A stretch of DNA of 64,000 bases from the NCBI GenBank assembly GCA_023417475.1, contig JAEZFP010000067.1, positions 124,001 through 188,000 of the forward strand, read 5' to 3'. Positions 50,738 to 58,342 of this stretch are shown in pieces. The notes beneath the pieces were generated by a model, which saw nothing but the letters and a program-made list of their open reading frames with translations, was not told the DNA's origin and searched no databases. Source of the DNA: Bacillota bacterium (GTDB lineage Bacteria; Bacillota; UBA4882; UBA8346). Made by a program: the position numbers and the translations under genes. The first letter of the stretch is position 1; every line of letters starts with the position of its first letter.

Positions 50738-50842
50738 TTAGCCACCCCGTTTCCGGTTTCCAGTCTACCGTTATCATACTATTGCTTGTTGCTGGGGGCA
50801 ATAGTCTTATTTTGATTGCGCGCGGCGCGGAATCACCAATTT

Positions 50843-51406
50843 TTAAACCTTTTTACGAAGCAAGGCTCCCTGGCTGCGCGGAATACTCGGTCGCTCGATC
50901 AATTCCAACCCTTCCTGAAGCGCAACGGCTAACTCCGTTTCGAACTGAGCTTGCGTCACATGGTGTTGCGGCTCCGCCACCAGGATCCAAGCGCCCGGTT
51001 TTAAAATCCGGACCACTTCGTGGAAGAAACTCCGGAGGTCGGGTAACTCATGAACTACCGCAAACGCCCATACCAGATCGACATCTGCTTTACGGTCGGC
51101 CAAACCCAAGGAATCGGGCTGCACCAGACGCAACCCGATTCGCTTTTGCAGGTTGTCTTTGGTTGCCCGTTTCGCCAACTGCTCCAACATTTTCGGTTGA
51201 ATTTCCGAAACAATCACCCGTCCGTGATTTCCCACCTCCCGCGCCAGCGGTAATGTAAAAAAACCCATTCCGGGACCGGGCTCAAATACGATCATCCCTG
51301 GTTTGACGTACCGGCGGACCATCCGGTTCGGGTTTTGCATCAGACGCCGTAGCGGACTGATCAAAAAATACCCAAGCCACCACGGGCATACTACCGGGTT
51401 CGACAT
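50843..51406 (-). CDS. class I SAM-dependent methyltransferase
   Basis: 187 residues from ATG 51406; the frame extends to 51439 but AAAGGAG stands before 51406. PGMIVFEPGPGMGFFTLPLA (motif I), VIVSEIQPKML (acidic end of strand 2), VDLVWAFAVVHELPDLRSFF (motif IV region) and LKPGAWILVAEP. Resembles the UbiE/Methyltransf_11 group; small-molecule or metalloid (arsenite-like) methylation cannot be told apart, but no Cys triad for arsenite is seen. Same strand as, but separated from, the kinase. Confidence 0.75.
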   Translation of the reverse strand: MSNPVVCPWWLGYFLISPLRRLMQNPNRMVRRYVKPGMIVFEPGPGMGFFTLPLAREVGNHGRVIVSEIQPKMLEQLAKRATKDNLQKRIGLRLVQPDSLGLADRKADVDLVWAFAVVHELPDLRSFFHEVVRILKPGAWILVAEPQHHVTQAQFETELAVALQEGLELIERPSIPRSQGALLRKKV

Positions 51407-51492
51407 CTCATTTCCAACTCCTTTGAAACCGTTTCCCAAAGGGGCTGATGCAAATGCAGCGACAGCCCCTTTCCAACGTGACCATGATCCTT

Positions 51493-52185
51493 TTACCAGA
51501 CCAGATCCAACTCCAGCTTCCCCTCAATGGCCGTTTCCTTGCCTTGTTCATCCGAGCCGGTTCCATTCACTACCAAAATCAACTTTTCAACTTGCTGGTT
51601 CGGTTTGATAAAAACACAAAACTCCACCTCGGGATCGGTCAGCTGATGGAACAGACTCCAGCAGTCGCCCCCCCGGCCGGGTGTGGTCTCCATCCGCTGC
51701 TGAAAATGATGATGCCGGCTTACATGTTCCACGATTTCTTGCCGCAATTCGGCCGGAAGATCCTTGGAGCTGACCGTAAGCGCCAGCGATTGATCGGCTT
51801 GTTCCTCCACTTTAAGCTGATTTAAGAGTTGCAAGCCAAATGCTAACCGCTGGAGACCGCCTTTGGCGCCACGCCCCTGACCGTGATGCGGCAACCGGTG
51901 TCCATGCCATGGCAGCCCATGATGATGGCCGCGGCCATGAAACCCGTGCCCGTCCTTACAATGAAACTCGGTCTGGCTTTCATGTTTCATCTGCCGATCG
52001 TCGCAGTCAAAAACGGTTTTCACCGTGGAACGGGTGGTTCCGGTCTGCAAGTTTTTTAAAAATTCGCTCTCCATGCCAAAGATCTTCGTTTGATCTTTGG
52101 TGACCGTAACTTGTAAAGCCCCCTCAAACTTCTCTTGCTCCTTTAGCCTTTTCACCACATCATACAGTAAACCTAATTTGTTCAT
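51493..52185 (-). CDS. hypothetical His/Gly-rich protein
   Basis: 230 residues, no signal peptide or membrane segment. The centre (about 76-105) is CKDGHGFHGRGHHHGLPWHG, a run of His and Gly with many aromatic residues that could bind nickel, zinc or copper. Flanking halves are ordinary: VVKRLKEQEKFEGALQVTVT at the start and EVEFCVFIKPNQQVEKLILV at the end, with a beta-rich finish. I do not recognise the family. Divergent from zwf across 225 bases. Possibly a metal-storage or metal-binding chaperone; unproven. Confidence 0.65.
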   Translation of the reverse strand: MNKLGLLYDVVKRLKEQEKFEGALQVTVTKDQTKIFGMESEFLKNLQTGTTRSTVKTVFDCDDRQMKHESQTEFHCKDGHGFHGRGHHHGLPWHGHRLPHHGQGRGAKGGLQRLAFGLQLLNQLKVEEQADQSLALTVSSKDLPAELRQEIVEHVSRHHHFQQRMETTPGRGGDCWSLFHQLTDPEVEFCVFIKPNQQVEKLILVVNGTGSDEQGKETAIEGKLELDLVW

Positions 52186-52410
52186 CGTTCAGCCTCCTCG
52201 TTAATTGCGGAAATTGCCTACGCAATGTCCGTTAATGACTTGAGGCCATTATAAACGTCAGCCATAAACCGGGAATAAAGCATCCCTAAAAGAAACATAA
52301 AAAAGTATAAAAACTTTATAAACGGAAACCCTGGAAACTGAATTGCCAGCGCTTGATCCTGCAGCAATTAACCGCCGGGCAATATCTCCGCTTCTAAGGA
52401 GCGCCGCACC

Positions 52411-53904
52411 GTGGAGCTTTCACCGATCCCACCTTGTATCTTGGTTATCTTCGGCGGCACCGGCGATTTAACCCATCGGAAGATCTTGCCGGCCCTGTAT
52501 AATTTAGCGCATCAAAAGCTCCTCCCGTCCCGTTTTGCCGTCGTCGCCGTGGGGCGGCGCGAAAAAACCCTTGCCGAATATGCGAACGAGGCCGGGGTTT
52601 CCATTGAAAAACACGCCCGTTTTCCCATGGACGCAACGCTCTATCGCGACTTCCGGCAAACGCTCTTCTATCATACGGTCCATTTTGATCAGGACAACGG
52701 GTACTCTGACCTAAGCCGGTTGCTCGCGACCTTGGATCAAGATTTGAACATTGGCGGCAACCGCCTTTTTTACCTGGCGGTCGGGCCGGAGTTCTTCGAA
52801 CCGATCGTCGCCAATCTCCGGCGGCACGGTTTCCTCGCTCCCCACGACAAAGCTTGGCAACGACTGATTATCGAAAAGCCGTTCGGAAATAGTTTGCTAT
52901 CCGCCCGCCGGTTAAATCAAACAATCACTGAAGCGTTTGCCGAACAGTCCATCTTCCGGATTGATCACTACCTTGGCAAAGAGATGGTTCAAAGCATCAT
53001 TGACATTCGTTTTGCCAACGAGCTTTTTGAGCCTTTATGGAATCATCATTATATAGACAACATCCAGATCTCCGCCTGCGAGACCCTGGGCGTTGAAAAC
53101 CGGAGCGCCTATTACGACAAAGTCGGCGCGCTCGGCGATATGATCCAAAATCATCTGCTGCAGATTTTAGCGCTGATCGCTATGGAACCTCCCGTTTTAG
53201 TCGAACCGGAATCGATCCGCGATGAAAAGGTTAAGCTTTTGCGCTCCTTGGCCCGGTTTAACTCCACAATGATCCCGCCCAATCCGGTTTTCGGACAATA
53301 CGGTCCGGGGCTTATCGGCGGAAAACACGTGGTCGGATACAGGCAGGAAAATAAGGTTGCCGCGGATTCGACCACCGACACCTATGCCGCGTTACGAATT
53401 CAAATCAACAACCCGCGTTGGGCGAACGTCCCTTTTTATCTTCGCTCCGGAAAACGGTTGGCGCGGAAAACCACCGCCATCGTCGTCCAGTTCAAGCCGG
53501 CGGTGGTGTTTCCCCAACCCAAGCAACCGCTGGCTCCCAATCTCCTGACGATCCGGATTCAACCGCGTGAAGAGCTTTTGTTACAGTTTAACACCAAGCA
53601 ACCGGGAATTCAGGGCGAAATCATTCCCGTCCAAATGTCGTTCTGCCAAAAGTGCCGCAATTGCGAAACGTACGCCAATTCACCCGAAGCCTATGAAAAG
53701 TTGCTCTTTGACGCGCTGCGGGGCGACTCGACGCTTTTCACCCGTTGGGACGAGGTGGAAAAATCTTGGGAGATCGTTGAGGCCATTGGCGAACACCGGG
53801 AGCGGTCTCAACCGCTTTTCCCCAATTACGCGGCCGGCGCTTGGGGACCGGCCGCCGCCGACCAACTGCTCGCCGGCGACGAACGGCAGTGGTGGAACCG
53901 CTAA
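52411..53904 (+). CDS. zwf: glucose-6-phosphate 1-dehydrogenase
   Basis: 497 residues starting at GTG with AAGGAG eight to nine bases upstream. LVIFGGTGDLTHRKILPALY binds NADP; FRIDHYLGKEMVQSIIDIRF contains the catalytic His pair of the RIDHYLGKE signature; QNHLLQILALIAMEPP and VPFYLRSGKRL are family blocks. Usual length. Oxidises glucose-6-phosphate to 6-phosphogluconolactone and supplies NADPH, useful to trxB and to the reductive steps of sugar-nucleotide synthesis nearby. Followed by a cyclase gene 12 bases away. No gnd is adjacent. Confidence 0.96.
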   Translation: MELSPIPPCILVIFGGTGDLTHRKILPALYNLAHQKLLPSRFAVVAVGRREKTLAEYANEAGVSIEKHARFPMDATLYRDFRQTLFYHTVHFDQDNGYSDLSRLLATLDQDLNIGGNRLFYLAVGPEFFEPIVANLRRHGFLAPHDKAWQRLIIEKPFGNSLLSARRLNQTITEAFAEQSIFRIDHYLGKEMVQSIIDIRFANELFEPLWNHHYIDNIQISACETLGVENRSAYYDKVGALGDMIQNHLLQILALIAMEPPVLVEPESIRDEKVKLLRSLARFNSTMIPPNPVFGQYGPGLIGGKHVVGYRQENKVAADSTTDTYAALRIQINNPRWANVPFYLRSGKRLARKTTAIVVQFKPAVVFPQPKQPLAPNLLTIRIQPREELLLQFNTKQPGIQGEIIPVQMSFCQKCRNCETYANSPEAYEKLLFDALRGDSTLFTRWDEVEKSWEIVEAIGEHRERSQPLFPNYAAGAWGPAAADQLLAGDERQWWNR

Positions 53905-53916
53905 GGAGGACGCGCT

Positions 53917-54543
53917 ATGAAGATCTTCGATATTTCGATGCAAATCGACCGCGATATGCCGGTTTACCAAAACAGATCGGAGAAAAAACCCGTGATCCGC
54001 GTGGTTTCCGACTATACCCAGGGCCATTCCTACGAGTCCCGCATTACGCTGAACATGCACACCGGCACCCATGTCGACGCGCCGCTCCACATGCTGGAAC
54101 GAGGAGATTCCGTCGACCGAATCGATCTGAACCGGCTGATCACCCCCTGCAAAGTCGTGGACTTGTCCGCGGTTTCCGGGCAGATCACCGCCGCCGATTT
54201 CGTTGGGCAAACGATTGCCCCCGGCGATTTTATTTTGTGTAAAACCAAAAACTCAACCCAATCCGGATTTGTGAATGACTTTGTTTATCTGGACCGGGAT
54301 GGCGCCCGTTACTTGTGCGAACGTCAAATCAACGGCGTTGGCATTGACTCGTTGGGCATCGAGCGCGACCAGCCGGAACACGCCACCCACAAGCTTTTGT
54401 TGGAGGCGGGAATCATCATTTTGGAGGGGTTGCGGCTTAGCGGCATCAATCCCGGAGCGTACCTCTTGATCGCCGCTCCGCTCAAAATCGCCGGGGCCGA
54501 GGCCAGTCCGGTCCGGGCGGTGCTTTTGGAGCCCCTCCACTAA
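53917..54543 (+). CDS. cyclase/kynurenine-formamidase-family metal hydrolase
   Basis: 208 residues. MHTGTHVDAPLHML is the H-x-G-T-H-x-D-x-P metal site of the cyclase superfamily; CKVVDLSAVSGQITAADF, GDFILCKTKNS, YLDRDGARYLCERQINGVGI and ILEGLRLSGINPGAYLLI are conserved blocks. AAGGAGG precedes the ATG by seven bases. Family members hydrolyse N-formylkynurenine or other amides and lactones; co-transcription with zwf raises the alternative that it acts on a sugar lactone, though that is inferred only from position. Confidence 0.85.
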   Translation: MKIFDISMQIDRDMPVYQNRSEKKPVIRVVSDYTQGHSYESRITLNMHTGTHVDAPLHMLERGDSVDRIDLNRLITPCKVVDLSAVSGQITAADFVGQTIAPGDFILCKTKNSTQSGFVNDFVYLDRDGARYLCERQINGVGIDSLGIERDQPEHATHKLLLEAGIIILEGLRLSGINPGAYLLIAAPLKIAGAEASPVRAVLLEPLH

Positions 54544-54550
54544 TCAAAAA

Positions 54551-54576
54551 GCGAAAGGACTTCTCCTTCCTTTCGC
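54551..54576 (+). terminator. terminator of the zwf operon
   Basis: GCGAAAGGA (54551-54559) pairs with TCCTTTCGC (54568-54576) eight bases past the cyclase stop. The following T tract is weak. Confidence 0.6.
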
Positions 54577-54665
54577 CTTGGCTTTCGATTCGCGATCCGC
54601 AAACCGATTGGCTAGTATCAATCCGGTTGATTCGTCGACATGAAATTGACCGCCGTTTACCGGCG

Positions 54666-55616
54666 TCAAGTCAACGCAACGACTTCTTTGGCAGCGTTTT
54701 GACTGATATACCGTTCCGCCATGGAGGCCGCAATCGATCCGTCGGCCGCCGCGGTGATAACCTGCCGGAAGATCTTGTCGCGGACATCCCCGGCGGCGTA
54801 GACGCCGGGAAGATTGGTCTCCATCTGTTCGTTGGTCCGAATATACCCTCCTTCGGACAGTTGCAGGACCTCCCGGACCAATTCGGTATTGGGACTTGAA
54901 CCGACTGCTAAAAAAACGCCGGCCACGGCCAATTCCGTTACTTTGTCATCGGCGAGATTCCTGACCTTGATCCCGGCGACTTTCTTTTCGCCGAGGATTT
55001 GCACCAGCTCCGAATTCCAGCGGAGTTCAATCTGCTTATGATTGAAGACTTCCTCCTGCAAGATCCGCGTAGCGCGTAAAGTGTCCCGCCGGTGGACGAT
55101 GGTTACATGGGAACAGATCCGCGCCAGATATAAAGCGTCTTCAACGGCGGTATCCCCGCCGCCGACCACCGCTACCGCTTGATTGCGGTAAAACGCCCCG
55201 TCGCAAGTGGCGCAGTATGAAAGCCCCGACCCTTGAAACCGTTCTTCCTCGTTTAACCCCAGCGTTTTCGGGGTCGTACCCGTACATAGGATCACCACTT
55301 TGCTTAAGTACGTGTTTTCGTCGGTGTTTACCGTCTTAATCAGCGTATCTAGTTGCAAGGAGAGCACTTGTTCATTCACAACCTGGGCTCCGAATTTACG
55401 CGCTTGATTTTCCATCCGGATCGCTAAATCCGGACCACTGATCGGTTCTTCAAAACCCGGATAATTTTCCATCAAATGCGTGGTCGCCATCATTCCGCCG
55501 GAGAACATTTTCTCGATTAACAACGTGTTCAACCTGGCCCTTGCCGCATAAAGGGCCGCCGCAAAACCAGCCGGACCGCCGCCGACAATGATGACGTCAT
55601 ACAATTTATTGCCCAT
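54666..55616 (-). CDS. trxB: thioredoxin reductase
   Basis: 316 residues. VIIVGGGPAGFAAALYAARA (FAD site), GLSYCATCDGAFYRNQAVAV with the redox-active CATC at about 133-136, VVGGGDTAVEDALYLARI (NADPH site) and GVYAAGDVRDKIFRQVITAA. Full-length low-molecular-weight enzyme; reduces thioredoxin with NADPH. The upstream 215 bases hold an unusual duplicated repeat rather than a simple leader. A thioredoxin gene is not adjacent. Confidence 0.95.
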   Translation of the reverse strand: MGNKLYDVIIVGGGPAGFAAALYAARARLNTLLIEKMFSGGMMATTHLMENYPGFEEPISGPDLAIRMENQARKFGAQVVNEQVLSLQLDTLIKTVNTDENTYLSKVVILCTGTTPKTLGLNEEERFQGSGLSYCATCDGAFYRNQAVAVVGGGDTAVEDALYLARICSHVTIVHRRDTLRATRILQEEVFNHKQIELRWNSELVQILGEKKVAGIKVRNLADDKVTELAVAGVFLAVGSSPNTELVREVLQLSEGGYIRTNEQMETNLPGVYAAGDVRDKIFRQVITAAADGSIAASMAERYISQNAAKEVVALT

Positions 55617-55635
55617 GGCATCAGCCCCTTTCAGC

Positions 55636-55826
55636 TATATATGTCGCACTATATATTTGAACTTCTTGATTGCGACATATTTTCCTTAATTCGTAAGTTG
55701 AAATAAATTCAACATTTTCTTTTCCAGCCGCGTTTTAAGGATGGAAAAAACAAAAATTCAATTATTTATTTCAACTTATATATATGTCGCACTATATATT
55801 TGAACTTCTTGATTGCGACATATTTT
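55636..55826. repeat. two identical 48-base repeats flanking an inverted-repeat segment
   Basis: Copies at 55636-55683 and 55779-55826 are identical; each contains 10-bp inverted arms ATATGTCGCA and TGCGACATAT 22 bases apart. The 95 bases between contain perfect 15-bp inverted ends TAAGTTGAAATAAAT (55694-55708) and ATTTATTTCAACTTA (55764-55778). It lies between the DUF1450 gene and trxB and has no coding capacity. Confidence 0.8.
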
Positions 55827-55830
55827 TTAT

Positions 55831-56058
55831 CTAATCCTGCCTGATAATCTCGACGATCGCTTCATAAAGTTCATCGGGAGAATCGGCTTGAATGAACTCA
55901 TCTTCGACCAGGGCGTACGGCCCAACCGCACAATCGCTGCAGTATCCCAAACAGGACTCGACCTCAATATTTTCTTCCTTGAAATTCCGACGCAACTTCT
56001 CAACCACTTCTTCGGTACCTTGGGTAAAATTGTTCTCACAAAAACGGATTATTGCCAT
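55831..56058 (-). CDS. DUF1450 (YuzB-like) small Cys-rich protein
   Basis: 75 residues from ATG 56058, with AGGAGG ten bases before. FCENNFTQGTEEVVEKLRRN and VESCLGYCSDCAVGPYALVE with four cysteines in a ferredoxin-like thioredoxin-fold arrangement, then SPDELYEAIVEII. Conserved in Bacillota; function unknown, possibly electron transfer or iron-sulfur binding. Sits between an FAD oxidoreductase and thioredoxin reductase on one strand, which suits a redox role. Confidence 0.85.
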   Translation of the reverse strand: MAIIRFCENNFTQGTEEVVEKLRRNFKEENIEVESCLGYCSDCAVGPYALVEDEFIQADSPDELYEAIVEIIRQD

Positions 56059-56083
56059 ACGCTTGCATCCTCCTAATTTTAAT

Positions 56084-57340
56084 TCAATGTATCGCGAACG
56101 GTTGCTTTTTCAGGTTTTTCAAATACTCCATCAGTTCTGCCACAGTGATCTCGGACCATGGAATGTTTTCAAGCGGCAACTGCTGTTCGATCGCGGTCTT
56201 CAGCACCGGTGACTTATTGGTGTCGCCGATCATAATGGCGCCGACGATCCGGTGATCTCTGACAAAAATCCGGCGGTAAACACGCCGTTCCAAATCTGCT
56301 TCGATAAGCGTCGCCTCGGCTAAGGTTTCAGCGACGTTTCCCATAGAAAACAACGATAGGCCATAACCGTTCAAGGTGGTTACCGGAACAATGGTACGAT
56401 AGGCGGCCGGTTGATTCACTATATTATGTCCGGCGGTTTTTCCTTGTTCCACCGCGATATTCCAAAGGCCGTAAACCCTGCCTTGATATTCGGCCACGTC
56501 CCCGGCGGCGTAGACATTCGCCACACTGGTCCGCATCCGCTCGTCAACGACGATCCCTTGGTTGACCCGGATCGCGGTTCCTTGGACAATCCCGGTATTG
56601 GACTTGATTCCGGTGGCATACAGCAACAAATCGCAACCGATCCGTTCTCCTGTCTGCGTAACGGCGTAAAATCCGTCCGCGTCGTCGCCGATCCGCTCAA
56701 TCTGCGTCCCGGTCAATACCTCCACTCCGGCCGCTTCCACCGCCGCCTTGACAATTCGCGAAGCCGCCTCATCCAATTGCAACGGCATCAGGCGCGGTTG
56801 GAGCTCGGCGATGATCGCCTTTTGTCGCTGTTGGGTCAGGCTCCAGGCCGTCTCTAACCCTTGAATTCCCCCTCCAATATTCAATATGGTATTGGTATTG
56901 GTATTGGTATGAGTCTTCGCCAAACGCTGCCGGATCATTTGGGCGTCGGCGAGATTCCGCAACGTCGCCACTTTTTCATTGGCTAATCCCTCAATAGCCG
57001 GCGCGCGGTTGCGGGCGCCATTGGCCAATAATAATTGATCATACCCATATTTCCGCCCGGAGCGTAACGTAACGGTCTGCTCACGCTCATCGACCGTTGC
57101 AACCGCTTCTCCCAAATGTAGCGTAACCCGGTGCTGGTCATACCAGTCTTTTTGCTGGAGTAAATTTGACGCTTCATCCCGGGCCGCAAACAAGCCTTTC
57201 GAAAGCCGCATCCGGTTATACGGAGCGACCGGTTCCGCGCTGAACAGATTAAGGGCCACTTCCCGGTCAAACTCCCGAATCGCCTTAATCGCGTTAATTG
57301 CGGCAATACCCGCTCCCACTACAATGACCTGTTTTCCCAT
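56084..57340 (-). CDS. FAD/NAD(P)-dependent oxidoreductase (NirB N-terminal / rubredoxin-reductase type)
   Basis: 418 residues. VVGAGIAAINAIKAIREFDR binds FAD, YDQLLLANGARNRAPAIEGL links the domains, LNIGGGIQGLETAWSLTQQ binds NAD(P)H, and NVYAAGDVAEYQGRVYGLW is the second FAD motif. The C-terminal 90 residues match the NirB/rubredoxin reductase dimer domain. A Thr-Asn repeat from a hexanucleotide microsatellite (56889-56911) precedes the second dinucleotide fold. Probably transfers electrons from NAD(P)H to a small iron-sulfur partner; the DUF1450 product is an obvious candidate. Confidence 0.87.
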   Translation of the reverse strand: MGKQVIVVGAGIAAINAIKAIREFDREVALNLFSAEPVAPYNRMRLSKGLFAARDEASNLLQQKDWYDQHRVTLHLGEAVATVDEREQTVTLRSGRKYGYDQLLLANGARNRAPAIEGLANEKVATLRNLADAQMIRQRLAKTHTNTNTNTILNIGGGIQGLETAWSLTQQRQKAIIAELQPRLMPLQLDEAASRIVKAAVEAAGVEVLTGTQIERIGDDADGFYAVTQTGERIGCDLLLYATGIKSNTGIVQGTAIRVNQGIVVDERMRTSVANVYAAGDVAEYQGRVYGLWNIAVEQGKTAGHNIVNQPAAYRTIVPVTTLNGYGLSLFSMGNVAETLAEATLIEADLERRVYRRIFVRDHRIVGAIMIGDTNKSPVLKTAIEQQLPLENIPWSEITVAELMEYLKNLKKQPFAIH

Positions 57341-57857
57341 TGAACCCCCCTACCCAACTTCGCTTACGGTTAGTTTATCCGTTTCCCCGCCTTTTCTTGC
57401 CTAACAAAAAATCCGGTGTTTTGGGCACCGGATTTTCAACAGGACGTGGAAGAAAGGGGGCAAAGGAACATTTTCGCAAAATCGGAACAAGCGCAGCGAC
57501 AGTTGACCCGTTCACCTGGACACTTTGAGCGGATGACAACATCCCGCCACTTTTGTCAAAAAAGCTTGAATCGCATGGAAAGTCCCGCTTTGACGCAAGT
57601 GCTTCTTAAAATAATATAAAAGCCTAATCACATCATCTTTTATCAAACGATACAATATACAAGATAACCCTTTACGATGACCTGAATGCCCGTAGCGTTT
57701 CCCTTGGTTTTGGTTGGAACCGCCCAATCGGCAAATTCATCGTTTATCAGGCAGTCGTCCATACCGGCGAATCGAAAATCCGCCGAATGGAACGACCCGG
57801 GGTCAAAGCTGTTTTCGAAGTTACCCCGAGACTAAATAACGTCAGAGGTGATTATCA
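57341..57857. other. intergenic interval with a strong orphan terminator
   Basis: Apart from the bidirectional hairpin at 57408-57436, I see no supported gene in these 517 bases. A 71-codon minus frame (57512-57727) has no ribosome binding site. The stretch could carry a small RNA or leader that ends at the hairpin on the minus strand. Confidence 0.4.
57408..57436. terminator. strong stem-loop upstream of the FAD oxidoreductase
   Basis: AAAATCCGGTG pairs perfectly with CACCGGATTTT. On the minus strand it runs into TTTTTTG, so it would stop minus-strand transcription about 70 bases before the oxidoreductase start: either an attenuator in its leader or the end of an unrecognised small RNA. Confidence 0.75.
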
Positions 57858-58046
57858 ATGTCCAGACACCATTGTTGCAAGCACCAACATCGCGACCGCC
57901 GGGATCGTTGTGAGCAACCTATGGCCAATGTGTTTCCGGCAACCATCATCCCGGTTGGTTCGCCCATTCGCGGCACCTGCGTTGAAACCCCGAATGGCAC
58001 TTTCTGCACCGTCAATGTTGATGATGAACGGCAGCGCCGGCGTTAA
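57858..58046 (+). CDS. small Cys/His/Arg-rich protein, possible coat protein
   Basis: 62 residues from ATG 57858 with GAGGTGA six bases upstream. It opens MSRHHCCKHQHRDRRDRC and continues with a short beta segment (VFPATIIPVGSPIRGTCVE) and another Cys, ending in a charged tail. Small Cys/His-rich peptides of this sort are common in spore coats, but it could equally bind metal. No operon partner. Its terminator appears to have been split by the element at 58120. Confidence 0.6.
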   Translation: MSRHHCCKHQHRDRRDRCEQPMANVFPATIIPVGSPIRGTCVETPNGTFCTVNVDDERQRRR

Positions 58047-58108
58047 GCCCATGTTGCAACGTTCCCATAATTAATCAACAACCGCACCATGTTTAGCGCT
58101 AAACAAGC

Positions 58109-58246
58109 GAGTCTACGGAGGCCACTGAAAAACTGCTCGAAATAACATTGACCTACAATATATTGATAGCCGAAAACAAGCTACTCACTATATATTGTAG
58201 GTCAATCTTTCAGAGCGGTGGTTTTTCAGTGGCTTGAGTCTACGGA
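58109..58246. mobile_element. MITE-like element with 13-bp terminal inverted repeats and 11-bp target duplication
   Basis: Element 58120-58235 (116 bp). Terminal arms GCCACTGAAAAAC (58121-58133) and GTTTTTCAGTGGC (58221-58233) are perfect; inner arms ATTGACCTACAATATAT (58147-58163) and its complement (58190-58206) are also perfect over 17 bases. GAGTCTACGGA flanks it on both sides (58109-58119 and 58236-58246). Removing the element and one copy restores AAGCGAGTCTACGGACTCGC plus TTTT, an intact terminator. No coding capacity; the 11-bp duplication resembles IS4-family targets. Confidence 0.85.
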
Positions 58247-58294
58247 CTCGCTTTTCATTTAAGCCGCCACCGTCCAATAACGAGCAGCTGCCCA

Positions 58295-58334
58295 TAAAAA
58301 AGAAAAACTTTCGGGGTTGTCCCCAAAAAGTTTC
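58295..58334 (-). terminator. terminator of the AraC-type regulator
   Basis: On the minus strand AAACTTT..GGGG pairs with CCCC..AAAGTTT and runs into TTCTTTTTT, immediately after the stop at 58343. Confidence 0.85.
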
Positions 58335-58342
58335 CCTTGGAA

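Noticed and set aside
57440..57660. Small SRP (4.5S-like) RNA on the minus strand upstream of the FAD oxidoreductase
   Set aside because: The conserved apical loop sequence of SRP RNA is absent.
57512..57727. Minus-strand 71-codon frame as a gene
   Set aside because: No ribosome binding site, no recognisable composition, and it ends inside a region with a separate terminator.
57787..58074. Plus-strand 95-codon frame overlapping the small Cys/His-rich gene
   Set aside because: The overlapping frame at 57858 has a clear ribosome binding site and a protein-like composition; the longer frame has neither.
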